DNA of 64,000 bases, from positions 310,001 to 374,000 of the forward strand of contig NC_007511.1 of NCBI RefSeq assembly GCF_000012945.1. The letters run 5' to 3'. Position 1 is the first letter of the stretch; every line of letters begins with the position of its first letter. The DNA comes from Burkholderia lata. GTDB taxonomy: Bacteria > Pseudomonadota > Gammaproteobacteria > Burkholderiales > Burkholderiaceae. Below are positions 25,690 to 36,006 of the stretch, in pieces. A program made the translations under genes and the position numbers. The notes under the pieces are model-generated. The model was not told the origin of the DNA, did no database searches, and saw nothing but the letters and a program-made list of their open reading frames with translations.

Positions 25690-26886
25690 ATGACGCAATT
25701 GTTCGATACGCTGGGTTTCATCGATACGTCGGCCGCACGCACCGGCGCCGCTGCCGCAACGCATGACGCAGCGGCCACGTCGACCGAACCGGCCGGGCCG
25801 GCCGGCGCCGCCGCCGTGTCGCTGGAGCAGGTCGGCAAGGTGTTCGCGACGCCGCGCGGCCAGGCCGCCGCGCTGCGCGACGTAACGCTCGACGTGCGGC
25901 GCGGCGAGGTCTTCGGGATCATCGGCCGCAGCGGCGCCGGGAAGTCGACGTTGCTGCGGCTCGTGAATGGCCTCGAACGGCCGAGCTCGGGCCGCGTGCG
26001 CGTGCAGGGCGTCGACGTCGGCGCGCTCGACGAGGACGGGCTTGTCGCGCTGCGACGTCGCACCGGCATGGTGTTCCAGCATTTCAACCTGCTGTCCGCG
26101 AAGACGGTGTTCGAGAACGTCGCGCTGCCGCTGAAGATCGCCGGCGTGCCGAAGGCCGAGCGCGTGCGCAAGGTCGAGGCGCTGCTCGAGCTCGTCGGGC
26201 TCGCCGCGAAACGCGACGCGTATCCGGCGAGCCTGTCGGGCGGACAGAAGCAGCGCGTCGGCATTGCCCGCGCGCTCGTGCACGATCCGGAAGTGCTGCT
26301 GTGCGACGAGGCGACATCGGCGCTCGATCCCGAGACGACGCAGTCGATCCTCGCGCTGCTCGCCGACATCAACCGCCGCCTCGGGCTGACGATCGTGCTG
26401 ATCACGCACGAGATGGAAGTGATCCGCGCGGTGTGCGACACGGTCGCGGTGATCGAGCAGGGCGAAGTCGTCGAAACGGGCCCCGTGTGGCGCGTGTTCG
26501 GCGATCCGCGCCACGGCGCGACGCGCGCGCTGCTCAGCACGCTCGTGCACGACCTGCCGGCCGAACTGGCCGCGCGCGTGCAGCCATTGCCCGAGCAGGC
26601 GGCGTTGCCCGACGGCGCGCAGGTCGTGCTCGACGTCCGTTATACGGGCGAGAGCGGCGGCGAGCCGGATGTCGGTGCGCTCGCAGCGGCGCTGGGCGGC
26701 TCGGTGCGTTTCCTGCACGGCGGGATCGAGCGCATCCAGGGGCATGCACAGGGGCGGCTCGTGATCGCGGCTGCACTGCGCGCGGAAGATGCTGGCCAAT
26801 CGACGGCTCGTGGCGGTGCGGTGGCGGCGCTGCTCGAACGTGCGCGCCGCCACGCGAATCACGCGGAGGTGCTCGGCTATGTTTGA
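25690..26886 (+). CDS. MetN-type ABC transporter ATP-binding protein
   Basis: A 398-residue ATPase. Walker A is GRSGAGKST, the Q-loop is VFQHFNL, the signature is LSGGQKQR and Walker B is [15 protein letters not shown]-terminal extension (about residues 310-395) corresponds to the NIL regulatory domain of MetN, which senses the transported ligand. About 45 Ala-rich residues precede the ABC domain, longer than usual, and a later start is possible. The stop overlaps the permease start by eight bases. Confidence 0.9.
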   Translation: MTQLFDTLGFIDTSAARTGAAAATHDAAATSTEPAGPAGAAAVSLEQVGKVFATPRGQAAALRDVTLDVRRGEVFGIIGRSGAGKSTLLRLVNGLERPSSGRVRVQGVDVGALDEDGLVALRRRTGMVFQHFNLLSAKTVFENVALPLKIAGVPKAERVRKVEALLELVGLAAKRDAYPASLSGGQKQRVGIARALVHDPEVLLCDEATSALDPETTQSILALLADINRRLGLTIVLITHEMEVIRAVCDTVAVIEQGEVVETGPVWRVFGDPRHGATRALLSTLVHDLPAELAARVQPLPEQAALPDGAQVVLDVRYTGESGGEPDVGALAAALGGSVRFLHGGIERIQGHAQGRLVIAAALRAEDAGQSTARGGAVAALLERARRHANHAEVLGYV

Positions 26887-27535
26887 CCTCTGGTGGCCCG
26901 AACTGCTCGACGCGATCCGCGACACGTTGTCGATGGTCGCCGCGTCGGCCGCGATCGCGGCGCTGATCGGCATCCCGCTCGCGGTGATCCTCGTGACGAC
27001 CGCGCCCGGCGGCATCTACGAGCGGCGTGGCGTGAACGCGGTGCTCGGTGCGCTCGTCAACGTGTTCCGCTCGACGCCGTTCATCATCCTGCTCGTCGCG
27101 CTGCTGCCGTTCACGCGCGTGCTGATCGGCACGACGATCGGCGTCTGGGCGGCCGTGGTGCCGCTGTCGATCGCCGCGATCCCGTTCTTCGCGCGGATCG
27201 CCGAGGTGAGCCTGCGCGAAGTCGATCGCGGGCTGATCGAGGCCGCGCTCGCGATGGGCGCGAAGCGCCGCCATATCGTCTGGCATGTGCTGCTGCCCGA
27301 AGCGCTGCCGGGCATGCTCGGCGGCTTCACCATTACCGTCGTCGCGCTGATCGGTTCGACCGCGATGGCGGGCGCCGTCGGCGCGGGTGGGCTCGGCGAT
27401 CTCGCGATCCGCTACGGCTACCAGCGTTTCGACACTACCGTCATGGCGACCGTGATCGTGATCCTGATCGCGCTCGTCTCGGCCGTGCAAATCACGGGCG
27501 ACCGCCTGGTCCGACGCGTGACCCGGCGTACCTGA
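26879..27535 (+). CDS. MetI-type ABC transporter permease
   Basis: A 218-residue inner-membrane permease with five hydrophobic helices. The EAA loop that docks on the ATPase is visible ([27 protein letters not shown] begins with the expected EAA core and Gly). The family motif [20 protein letters not shown] is near the C-terminus. The start ATG 26879 lies inside the end of the ATPase gene, so translation is coupled. It completes the importer with the genes at 23418 and 25690. Confidence 0.9.
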   Translation: MFDLWWPELLDAIRDTLSMVAASAAIAALIGIPLAVILVTTAPGGIYERRGVNAVLGALVNVFRSTPFIILLVALLPFTRVLIGTTIGVWAAVVPLSIAAIPFFARIAEVSLREVDRGLIEAALAMGAKRRHIVWHVLLPEALPGMLGGFTITVVALIGSTAMAGAVGAGGLGDLAIRYGYQRFDTTVMATVIVILIALVSAVQITGDRLVRRVTRRT

Positions 27536-27589
27536 GCGACGCCACGAGCGTCCGCTCGCTTCATTCATGATCCTGAGAGAACGAACCCT

Positions 27590-28432
27590 ATGACCTTGCC
27601 CATCGGCGCGCCGCGCGAATGGAACGGACAATTCGAGGAAGCGCTGTTTCTCGACGTGGCGCGACGCCATCGTCCGGACTTCCCGGCGAAGCTCGCCACG
27701 CCGCCGCGCGAGCCGCGCAATGACGACGAGCGGGCCGCCGTCGCCGATTACTACACGAAGATGGCATCGCACGACCTGTTCATCGTGCAGGTCGTCGCGA
27801 AGGCGATCGACACGTTGTTCTGCGACGATCCGCATTTCCAGCTGATCCTGTCGCGCCAGCTCGGCGACGATGGCGCGCACGCGGTGATCGGCCGCGAACG
27901 CGTGACCGAACTGACGGGCCGTGATCCGCTGCCGGAAGTCGACCGGCTCGTCGCCGCGCACTGGGCGCGCATCGGCGACATCGCGGTGCGCGACGTCGCG
28001 GGCTTCCTCGCGTTCGAATGGCATTACGAGCTGCACATCCTCGCGAAGCTGTGGATCCAGCGCAAGACCGGCCGCATCGGCGATTCCGCGATGCGCGAGC
28101 ATGGCGAGAACCGGATCCGGCCGGACGAGGAGTGGCATCGCGTGCAGATCGTCCAATGGTGGTTCGACACGTTGAAGGCGCTGCCGGCGGCGGAGCGTGA
28201 CGCGCTGATCGATCGCGTGATCGCGGCCGACGAGGAAACGCAGGCGCGGCTCGACGACTATCTGCACGACGAGTACGCGCACACCGCGCACGTGTTCGGT
28301 GCGGATATCGCCGAATACCGCGCGATCTACGACGACTGGCGGCGCGAGATCCTGTCGCGGCTGACCAGCCGCACGCTCGACGCGCTCGTGCCGCTGTCGG
28401 GTGAAACGGTTGCGCAGGAAGCCGTCGCATGA
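27590..28432 (+). CDS. Unidentified helical protein with ferritin-like metal-site residues
   Basis: I do not recognise a named family for this 280-residue, all-helical soluble protein. Metal-ligand-like clusters are spaced through it: D94-x-x-H97, then FEWHYELH (E143, E147, H149), then DEEWH (E180-x-x-H183), then LHDEYAHTAH (E228, H231, H234). Two D/E-x-x-H pairs plus isolated Glu on separate helices is the pattern of di-iron ferritin-like or heme-oxygenase-like oxidases. It overlaps the next gene by four bases and shares the sulfur operon, so a role in oxidation or handling of the imported compound is plausible. This is inference from residue pattern and context. Confidence 0.6.
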   Translation: MTLPIGAPREWNGQFEEALFLDVARRHRPDFPAKLATPPREPRNDDERAAVADYYTKMASHDLFIVQVVAKAIDTLFCDDPHFQLILSRQLGDDGAHAVIGRERVTELTGRDPLPEVDRLVAAHWARIGDIAVRDVAGFLAFEWHYELHILAKLWIQRKTGRIGDSAMREHGENRIRPDEEWHRVQIVQWWFDTLKALPAAERDALIDRVIAADEETQARLDDYLHDEYAHTAHVFGADIAEYRAIYDDWRREILSRLTSRTLDALVPLSGETVAQEAVA

Positions 28433-29640
28433 ACGATCCACGTGGCCCGGCGACCTTCGCGCCGGATACTGATGCACCCGCCTTCGACGGCGCCGCGTTG
28501 GCCCGGGCGATCGACGCGTTGCGCGCCACTGCCGCCGCGCGCGACCGCACAGGCGGTCATGCGGCGCAGGAAAAGCAGTGGCTCGCCGATGCGGGCCTGC
28601 TGACGCTCGCGGTGCCGCGTGCGTTCGGCGGGCAGGCAGCCGCATGGCCCGAGATCTATGACGCGATCCGGCAGGTCGCGCGCGTCGACAGCGCGCTCGC
28701 GCATCTCGTCGGGTTCCAGTGCCTGCAGGTGGTGAGCGTCGACGTGTGGGGCAACGCCGCGCAGCGCGAACGCTATCTGCGCGGTACGGTCGAGCAGCAC
28801 TGGTGGTGGGGCAATGCGGTCAATCCGCTCGACACGCGGCTCGTGGCCACGGCGACGCCTGACGGCGGTTACCGGCTCGATGGCCTGAAGGGCTTCTGTT
28901 CCGGTACGCGCGGCTCGCAGCGCATGACGGTGTCCGCACACGATCCGGACACCGGCCGCACGGTGTTCGGGGTGGTGCCGACCGATCGCGCGGGGATCAC
29001 GGTCAACGAAGACTGGGATCCGATCGGCCAGCGCCAGACCGACAGCGGCAGCGTGCGCTTCGACGGCGTGGCGCTCGCGGCGGACGAGGTGCTGCATCGT
29101 TCCGAGGCACCGCCGACCCCGCGCGCGACGCTGCGCACGCTCGTGTCGCAGCTCGTGCTGACCAACCTGTTCGTCGGGCTCGCGGAAGGCGCGCTGGCGG
29201 AAGCGCGTGACTACGTGCTGAAGCATGGCCGTCCGTGGATTCAGTCGGAGGTCGCGCAGGCGAGCGACGATCCGTACACGCTGCAGCGCTTCGGCGACAT
29301 GCGTGTGCGGGCGATTGCCGCGGCGGCGCTGGCCGATCGCGCGGCCGCCGCGTTGCAGCGTGCGTGGGCGCGGCAGGATGCGCTGACGGCGGACGAGCGC
29401 GCCGAGGTGGCGCTCGCGGTATCGGAGGCGAAGATCGTTGCGCAGCGCGCGGCGCTCGAGAATGGCGAGGCGCTGTTCGACGCCTGCGGCGCACGCGCGA
29501 CGGCCGCGTCGCTCGGCCTCGACCGTTTCTGGCGGAACGCGCGCACGCATACGCTGCACGATCCGCTCGACTACCGGCTGCGTGACGTGGGCCGGTTTGC
29601 GTTGACGGGCGAGTTGCCGCAGGCGTCGCTCTATACGTAA
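28429..29640 (+). CDS. Acyl-CoA-dehydrogenase-fold monooxygenase (SfnB/DszC-like)
   Basis: A 403-residue flavoprotein with the acyl-CoA dehydrogenase fold: a helical N-domain, a central beta domain (TATPDGGYRLDGLKGFCSGT, then WDPIGQRQTDSGSVRFDGV) and a C-terminal four-helix bundle. It lacks the usual catalytic Glu context of fatty-acid enzymes and matches the DszC / SfnB group, FMN-dependent monooxygenases of sulfur acquisition. It overlaps the preceding gene by ATGA. Together with the NtaA-like enzyme it probably releases sulfite from an imported organosulfur compound. The exact substrate is unknown. Confidence 0.85.
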   Translation: MNDPRGPATFAPDTDAPAFDGAALARAIDALRATAAARDRTGGHAAQEKQWLADAGLLTLAVPRAFGGQAAAWPEIYDAIRQVARVDSALAHLVGFQCLQVVSVDVWGNAAQRERYLRGTVEQHWWWGNAVNPLDTRLVATATPDGGYRLDGLKGFCSGTRGSQRMTVSAHDPDTGRTVFGVVPTDRAGITVNEDWDPIGQRQTDSGSVRFDGVALAADEVLHRSEAPPTPRATLRTLVSQLVLTNLFVGLAEGALAEARDYVLKHGRPWIQSEVAQASDDPYTLQRFGDMRVRAIAAAALADRAAAALQRAWARQDALTADERAEVALAVSEAKIVAQRAALENGEALFDACGARATAASLGLDRFWRNARTHTLHDPLDYRLRDVGRFALTGELPQASLYT

Positions 29641-29656
29641 GTGAGCGCGCGCTCCG

Positions 29657-30478
29657 TTACTGATCGACGGTAGGCAGGGCTTCTGCCGGCACGGCCACCG
29701 GGGCGGGCGCGAGCGCAGGCTGGCTGGCCAGCGGTGCGCCGCCGTCCACGCCGGCGCGCTTGAACGACACCAGCTCGTTCGAATAACGCGCGTTGCGCGT
29801 CCCGTTCGCGTCGTAGTACTCCTCGACCGACTTGACCCAGCGGCCCACGGCCGGCACGTACCAGAACGCCTTGTAGGTCTTGCCGGTCTGTTCGGCCGTG
29901 CCGTTGTTGCGGCTCTGCATCACGATCGTCGAACCGCCCGCGTTGCGCGATACGCCGGACGTGATCGATTGCCCCGGCGCGGGCTGCGCTTTCCAGGTGC
30001 CTTCGGCCTCGATCTTGATCGCGTCGAACTTGCCGCCGGCCACGGTGACGGTGTCGGGGCCGACGACCTTGTAATGCGTGTCGTACGCCTCCGACGCGTG
30101 CTGCGCATTCGGGTGCGACTCGCTGTACTTGACCGTCCACGTCTTGCCGGCCGTCAGCGGAAACGCCAGCGGACGATTCACCACGGTTTCCGTGCCGTTG
30201 ACGCTGCGCGAACGGCTCCAGTCCGCATCGACGATCAACTCACGCGGCGCCTGCGTCGTGCCGCTCTGCTGCGTTTCGACGTAGATGTGCTCGGACGTCG
30301 TGCGCTGCACGGAAATCTGGTCGCGCGTCTGGCGCCAGCCGTTCGGGCCGATTTCGACGGTGTTGATGTAGGTCCAGGTGTCGCCCGGCTTCAGCGCCGG
30401 GGGCGCGATCGATTGGGCGAGTGCGACGCCGGGCAGCGCGGCGCACAGTGACAACGCAGCAAGTATTTTCGTTTTCAT
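29657..30478 (-). CDS. Secreted protein of unknown function
   Basis: A 273-residue exported protein with a Sec signal peptide ([21 protein letters not shown]). The mature part is beta-rich, repeats Thr/Ser-Val strands ([49 protein letters not shown]) and ends in a Pro/Ala-rich tail. The pattern of G-K/D-W-T-Y and AGKFDAIK segments recalls periplasmic DUF3108-like or lipocalin-type sheets, but I cannot name a family. It is convergent with the sulfur operon and divergent from the zinc operon, and need not belong to either. Confidence 0.7.
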   Translation of the reverse strand: MKTKILAALSLCAALPGVALAQSIAPPALKPGDTWTYINTVEIGPNGWRQTRDQISVQRTTSEHIYVETQQSGTTQAPRELIVDADWSRSRSVNGTETVVNRPLAFPLTAGKTWTVKYSESHPNAQHASEAYDTHYKVVGPDTVTVAGGKFDAIKIEAEGTWKAQPAPGQSITSGVSRNAGGSTIVMQSRNNGTAEQTGKTYKAFWYVPAVGRWVKSVEEYYDANGTRNARYSNELVSFKRAGVDGGAPLASQPALAPAPVAVPAEALPTVDQ

Positions 30479-30622
30479 GGTGTGTGGGGGCCATCGGTCT
30501 CGCCGGAGAGCTTATCAACCACACCTTTCATTAGGCATGCCGTGCGCGGTGCCGCCACGTCGAACCGGTGCCCCGGCGGGATCGTGAAGCGCCGCCGCGT
30601 GGCCGGCCTGCTGGACGTCCGA

Positions 30623-30659
30623 AATGATATGTTATATCGTTGCGATACAATATATCATT
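30623..30659. promoter_or_regulatory. Large palindrome, probable Zur operator
   Basis: Two 17-base arms (30623-30639 and 30643-30659) are inverted repeats matching at 15 of 17 positions, in an A/T-rich island within GC-rich DNA. The left arm contains GATATGTTATATC, similar to Zur and Fur family sites. It lies 33 bases before the start of the zinc-starvation operon, and this size could hold two Zur dimers. Confidence 0.75.
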
Positions 30660-30691
30660 CTCTTCTCAACGTCCTCGACCGGAATCGCCCG

Positions 30692-31900
<1,209 letters not shown>

Positions 31901-31958
31901 CCTGAACGCGCTTCCTGCATCGATCCGGATGGAGAAGGCGCTCCACCGGATTTCAAGC

Positions 31959-32879
31959 ATGAACGCACCCCTTCCCGATATTTCCCTGACCGATGCCGCG
32001 CCGGGCGGCCGCCCGCTCGAATGGGTCGGCATGCAGGGCATCGACCTGCCCGTCGCGGTGGCCGAGCCCGGCTGCCGGCGTGACGTGCATGCGCGCGCCG
32101 ACGTGCAGGTCGATCTGCCTGCGCCGCACGTGAAGGGTATCCACATGTCGCGGCTGTACCGGCTGCTCGACGGGCTCGGTGACGGCACGGCGCTGTCGCC
32201 GGCCGGCCTGCAGCATGTGCTGCACGCGATGGTCGACAGCCATCGCGACTGCGATACGCGCAGCGCGCGGCTGCGGCTGCGCTTCGACTTGCTGGCGCGT
32301 CGCGCCGCGCTGGTGACCGACGGGCTGGCCGGGTGGAAGGCCTATCCGGTCCGGATCGACGCGACGCTGAGCGGCGCCCGGTTCGAACTGCGCGCGCAGG
32401 TGACGGTCGTTTATTCGTCGACGTGCCCGTGCTCGGCCGCGCTGTCGCGGCACTGGGTCGAGCAGGCTTTCCTGGCGGCGTTCGGCCATGACGATCGCGT
32501 GGAGCCGGCGGCAGTCGCCGCGTGGCTGAAACGGCACGCGACGGCGGCCACGCCGCATAGCCAGCGCAGCGAAGCCGTCGTCAGCGTGGCGCTGCCCGCC
32601 GATGGCGCGACGCTGGGGCTGATCGACCTGATCGATCGCATCGAGCACGCACTCGGCACGCCGGTGCAGACGGCCGTCAAGCGCGCGGACGAACAGGCGT
32701 TCGCGGTGCTGAACGGCGGAAACCTGATGTTCGTCGAGGATGCCGCGCGCCGGGTCCAGGCCGCGCTGGACGGCCACCATGCGAACCCGCGCGTGCACGT
32801 CCGCCATCTGGAAAGCCTGCATCCGCACGATGCGGTGGCCTGGGCCGCGCCGGTTCGCGAAGGCGCCGACGCATGCTGA
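31959..32879 (+). CDS. folE2: GTP cyclohydrolase FolE2 (type IB)
   Basis: A 306-residue GTP cyclohydrolase IB, which makes dihydroneopterin triphosphate for folate and deazapurine synthesis without strict need for zinc. The key motif STCPCS (C156, C158) contains the metal/catalytic Cys, and SRLYRLLD and [18 protein letters not shown] belong to the family core. FolE2 replaces the zinc-requiring FolE under zinc starvation, which agrees with the operon. The start is either ATG 31959 or ATG 31929; neither has a strong ribosome site. It overlaps the next gene by seven bases. Confidence 0.92.
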   Translation: MNAPLPDISLTDAAPGGRPLEWVGMQGIDLPVAVAEPGCRRDVHARADVQVDLPAPHVKGIHMSRLYRLLDGLGDGTALSPAGLQHVLHAMVDSHRDCDTRSARLRLRFDLLARRAALVTDGLAGWKAYPVRIDATLSGARFELRAQVTVVYSSTCPCSAALSRHWVEQAFLAAFGHDDRVEPAAVAAWLKRHATAATPHSQRSEAVVSVALPADGATLGLIDLIDRIEHALGTPVQTAVKRADEQAFAVLNGGNLMFVEDAARRVQAALDGHHANPRVHVRHLESLHPHDAVAWAAPVREGADAC

Positions 32880-33451
32880 TCCGCAAGCTGTTCCGGTTCG
32901 AGAACGCGCACATCGTGCGCGGCTGCAGCACGCGGCGCTGCTCGCATTCGATCCACGGCCATTCGTACCGCGTCGAGCTGCTGCTCGAAGCGCACGCGCT
33001 GGATCACGGGCAGATGATCTACGACTTCGGGCTGCTCAAGGGCGACGTGCGCGACCTGATCGACGCGTTCGACCACGCAGTGACTCTGTGGTCGGATGAC
33101 GACCCGTGCTATGTCGAGAGCATGCGCCGGCATTCCGAGCGCTGGGTGCTGCTGCCCGTGTCGCCGAGCGCCGAGCAGTTCTCGCGCGTGTTCTTCCGCC
33201 TCGTCGATGCGGCGCTCTCCTGCACGCGCATGGCGAACGGCGAAGCCGACGTGCGGCTGCATTCGATCATCGTTCACGAAACCGAGACCGGTTACGCGCA
33301 GTGTTTTCGCGACGATGCGTTCAATCCGCGCATGGGTCGCATCGACCTGGACGACATCGTGTTCGCGCCGGCCATCGCCGGACAGTGGCGCGATCCAGGC
33401 CTGTTCGAGCGGATCAAGCGCGGCCGCCCCATTTCAAGGCAGGAATCCTGA
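32873..33451 (+). CDS. 6-pyruvoyl-tetrahydropterin synthase / QueD-family paralogue
   Basis: A 192-residue T-fold enzyme of the PTPS/QueD family, which acts on dihydroneopterin triphosphate, the FolE2 product. The zinc ligands appear retained: His in FENAH and the HGH pair (SIHGHSY), with a Cys-rich stretch [10 protein letters not shown] just before. The catalytic Glu region near the end is VHETETGY. It is longer than E. coli QueD (about 120 residues), with extra C-terminal sequence from about 145. Its place in the Zur operon suggests a zinc-limitation paralogue; whether it feeds folate or queuosine synthesis is unclear. Confidence 0.82.
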   Translation: MLIRKLFRFENAHIVRGCSTRRCSHSIHGHSYRVELLLEAHALDHGQMIYDFGLLKGDVRDLIDAFDHAVTLWSDDDPCYVESMRRHSERWVLLPVSPSAEQFSRVFFRLVDAALSCTRMANGEADVRLHSIIVHETETGYAQCFRDDAFNPRMGRIDLDDIVFAPAIAGQWRDPGLFERIKRGRPISRQES

Positions 33452-34011
33452 TGATCAGAAAGAACCCGCGCGGCGACCTGCCGCAGATTCACCCGAGCGC
33501 CTTCGTCGATCCGACCGCCATTCTGTGCGGGCTCGTGATCGTCGAGGAGAACGTGTTCATCGGCCCGTACGCGGTGATCCGCGCCGACGAAACGGATGCC
33601 GGCGGCCGGATCGCGCCGATCGTGATCGGCGCGCACTCGAACATCCAGGACGGCGTGGTGATCCATTCGAAGTCGGGCGCGAGCGTCACCATCGGCCAGC
33701 ACACGTCGATCGCGCATCGCGCGATCGTCCACGGGCCGTGCAAGGTCGGCAACGGCGTGTTCGTCGGCTTCAACAGCGTGCTGTTCAACTGCACGATCGA
33801 CGACGGCTGCGTGGTGCGCTACAACGCGGTCGTCGACGGCTGCCACCTGCCGCCGGGTTTCTACGTGCGCTCGACCGAGCGCATCGGGCCGGAAACCGAT
33901 CTCGCCGCATTGCCGCAGGTGACGGCCGACGCGAGCGATTTCTCCGAGGACGTCGTACGCACGAACAATGCGCTGGTGCTGGGCTACAAGCACATCCAGA
34001 ACGAGTTCTGA
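33451..34011 (+). CDS. Gamma-class carbonic anhydrase-like hexapeptide protein
   Basis: A 186-residue left-handed beta-helix protein made of hexapeptide repeats (NVFIGPYAVIRAD, VTIGQHTSIAHRAIVHG). The three metal His of gamma-carbonic anhydrases appear as VVIHSKS, then GQHTSIAH. Gamma enzymes can use iron or cobalt instead of zinc, so it may substitute for zinc carbonic anhydrases under starvation. ATG 33451 shares one base with the preceding stop codon. Some relatives are acyltransferase-like and catalytically silent, so activity needs testing. Confidence 0.85.
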   Translation: MIRKNPRGDLPQIHPSAFVDPTAILCGLVIVEENVFIGPYAVIRADETDAGGRIAPIVIGAHSNIQDGVVIHSKSGASVTIGQHTSIAHRAIVHGPCKVGNGVFVGFNSVLFNCTIDDGCVVRYNAVVDGCHLPPGFYVRSTERIGPETDLAALPQVTADASDFSEDVVRTNNALVLGYKHIQNEF

Positions 34012-34014
34012 GTC

Positions 34015-35391
34015 ATGGACGAGCCCATCCGAAGCGAAGGGGGCGCGAGCGATGCGCCGAAGCGACGTCACGCCGACCTGCTCGTGCACGGCGGCATGGT
34101 GATGACGCCCAACGGTGCCGAGCGGATCGACGTTGCGTGCGTGAACGGCCGCGTCGTCGCGCTGGGCGCGTTGCACGGCAACTGGAGCGCCGACGTCGTG
34201 CTCGATGCGGGCGGGCTGCACGTGCTGCCGGGCGTCGTCGACAGCCAGGTGCATTTCCGCGAACCGGGCCTCACGCACAAGGAGACCCTCGAGGCCGGCA
34301 CGCGCGGCGCGGTGCTCGGCGGCGTCACGACGATCTTCGAGATGCCCAACACGCATCCGCTGACGCTGACCGCGCAGGACCTGCAGGCCAAGCTGGATCT
34401 TGCGCACGGCCGTGCGTGGTGCGACTACGCGTTCTACATCGGCGGCTCGGCCGCGAACGCCGAACGGCTGCCGGAGCTCGAAAACCTGCCGGGCTGCGCG
34501 GGCGTGAAGGTCTTCATGGGCAGTTCGTTCGGCGATCTGCTGGCGGACGACGAAGCGGTGCTGCGCAGGATCGTGCGCAACGGGCGGCGGCGCATGGCCG
34601 TCCACGCGGAGGACGAGGCGCGGCTGCGCGAACGCCGGGCGCTCGTGGAAGCGAGCGGCGACGTGCGCGATCATCATCGGTGGCGCGACGAGGAAAGCGC
34701 GCTGGCCGCGACGCGGCGCATCGTCGGGCTGGCCACAGAGACGGGCCGACGGCTGCATGTGCTGCACGTATCGACTGCCGAGGAAATGGCGTTCCTCGCG
34801 CGGCACCGGCAGCGCGTGACCGTCGAGGTCACGCCGCATCACCTGAGCCTGTACGCGCCCGATTGCTACGAGCGGCTCGGCACGTTCGCGCAGATGAATC
34901 CGCCGGTGCGTGAACGACATCATCAGGATGCGCTGTGGCAGGCCGTTCGCGATGGCGTGGTCGACGTGATCGGCAGCGATCACGCGCCGCATACGCGCGA
35001 TGAAAAGCGCCGGCCCTATCCGCAATCGCCGAGCGGGATGACCGGCGTGCAGACGCTGCTGCCGCTGATGCTCGATCACGTGCATGCGGGCCGCCTGAGC
35101 CTCGCACGGCTGGTCGACCTGACGAGCGCAGGGCCGGCGCGGATCTTCGGTATCGCGGGGAAAGGGCGGATTGCGGCGGGCTACGACGCCGATTTCAGTA
35201 TCGTCGACTTGCGCGCGCGCCGGATCATCCGCGACGAATGGATTGCCAGCGTGAGCGGCTGGACGCCGTACGACGGGTGCGCGGTCACCGGCTGGCCCGT
35301 GCACACGGTCGTGCGCGGGCGGGTCGTGGTGCGCGACGGCGCGCTGAACGGGGAGCCTGAAGGGCAGGCCGTGACGTTTCTGGATGCCTAG
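34015..35391 (+). CDS. Dihydroorotase-family paralogue
   Basis: A 458-residue amidohydrolase of the type I dihydroorotase group, which closes or opens the dihydroorotate ring in pyrimidine synthesis. The first metal motif, normally HxH, reads DSQVHFREPG, with Gln78 in place of the first His and His80 kept. Other motifs (GVKVFMGSS Lys, TPHHLSL, IGSDHAPH) are intact. Loss of one metal ligand fits a paralogue with altered metal use, as reported for pyrC copies in Zur operons, although Q variants also occur in ordinary members. It begins three bases after the carbonic-anhydrase-like gene and ends the operon, overlapping the convergent Lrp gene by four bases. Confidence 0.85.
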   Translation: MDEPIRSEGGASDAPKRRHADLLVHGGMVMTPNGAERIDVACVNGRVVALGALHGNWSADVVLDAGGLHVLPGVVDSQVHFREPGLTHKETLEAGTRGAVLGGVTTIFEMPNTHPLTLTAQDLQAKLDLAHGRAWCDYAFYIGGSAANAERLPELENLPGCAGVKVFMGSSFGDLLADDEAVLRRIVRNGRRRMAVHAEDEARLRERRALVEASGDVRDHHRWRDEESALAATRRIVGLATETGRRLHVLHVSTAEEMAFLARHRQRVTVEVTPHHLSLYAPDCYERLGTFAQMNPPVRERHHQDALWQAVRDGVVDVIGSDHAPHTRDEKRRPYPQSPSGMTGVQTLLPLMLDHVHAGRLSLARLVDLTSAGPARIFGIAGKGRIAAGYDADFSIVDLRARRIIRDEWIASVSGWTPYDGCAVTGWPVHTVVRGRVVVRDGALNGEPEGQAVTFLDA

Positions 35392-35852
35392 ATCGGCAGG
35401 CGAACCGTCTGCTTGATGCGCTTCAGGGGAATCTCGGTTTCGACGTTGCGGACGCCTTCGATCTGCGTGAGCGTCTCCATCTGAAAGCGCTGGTAGTCGT
35501 CGAGATCGCGCGCGATCACGCGCAGCAGATAGTCGTAGCTGCCGGCCATCAGATGACATTCGAGCACTTCCGGCGCTTGCTCCATTTCGCGCGCGAAGCG
35601 TTCGACGGTTGTCTTGTCCTGGCGTTCCAGCGTGACGCGCACGAACGCGGTGAATCGCAGGTCGACGGCGGCCGGGTTCAATAGCGCGACATAAGCGTCG
35701 ATCACGCCTTGTTCCTCGAGCAGATGAACGCGGCGCAGGCATGGCGTGGCCGACAGCCCGGCCTGTTGCGCGAGTTCGGCATTCGTCTGGTTCGAATTCC
35801 GTTGCAAGGCACGCAGAATGCGCCGGTCGATCGCGTCCAGTTTGATTGGCAT
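35388..35852 (-). CDS. Lrp/AsnC-family transcriptional regulator
   Basis: A 154-residue Lrp-type regulator. The helix-turn-helix (LDAIDRRILRALQRNSNQ, then NAELAQQAGLSATPCLRRVH) is followed by the RAM ligand-binding domain (about 70-145, with VLECHLMAGSYDYLLRV). It is divergent from a LysE-type exporter with 154 A/T-rich bases between, so it probably controls that exporter in response to an amino acid. Confidence 0.92.
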   Translation of the reverse strand: MPIKLDAIDRRILRALQRNSNQTNAELAQQAGLSATPCLRRVHLLEEQGVIDAYVALLNPAAVDLRFTAFVRVTLERQDKTTVERFAREMEQAPEVLECHLMAGSYDYLLRVIARDLDDYQRFQMETLTQIEGVRNVETEIPLKRIKQTVRLPI

Positions 35853-36006
35853 TTTTGACTACCAAAATCTTTAAAACTAGAGATTAGCTCCAAATCACCG
35901 ATTTCACGTAGCCAAATACGCATCCAATCTCCACGGAAGGGCACCGATAATCTGACGACCGGCCGGGTGATTCTCGTCCGCCGGCTATCCCTTCAGGAGC
36001 GCTCCC

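Noticed and set aside
33292..35865. Minus-strand 857-codon frame opposite the carbonic-anhydrase and dihydroorotase genes
   Set aside because: It spans several real plus-strand genes and their junctions and shows no family motif.
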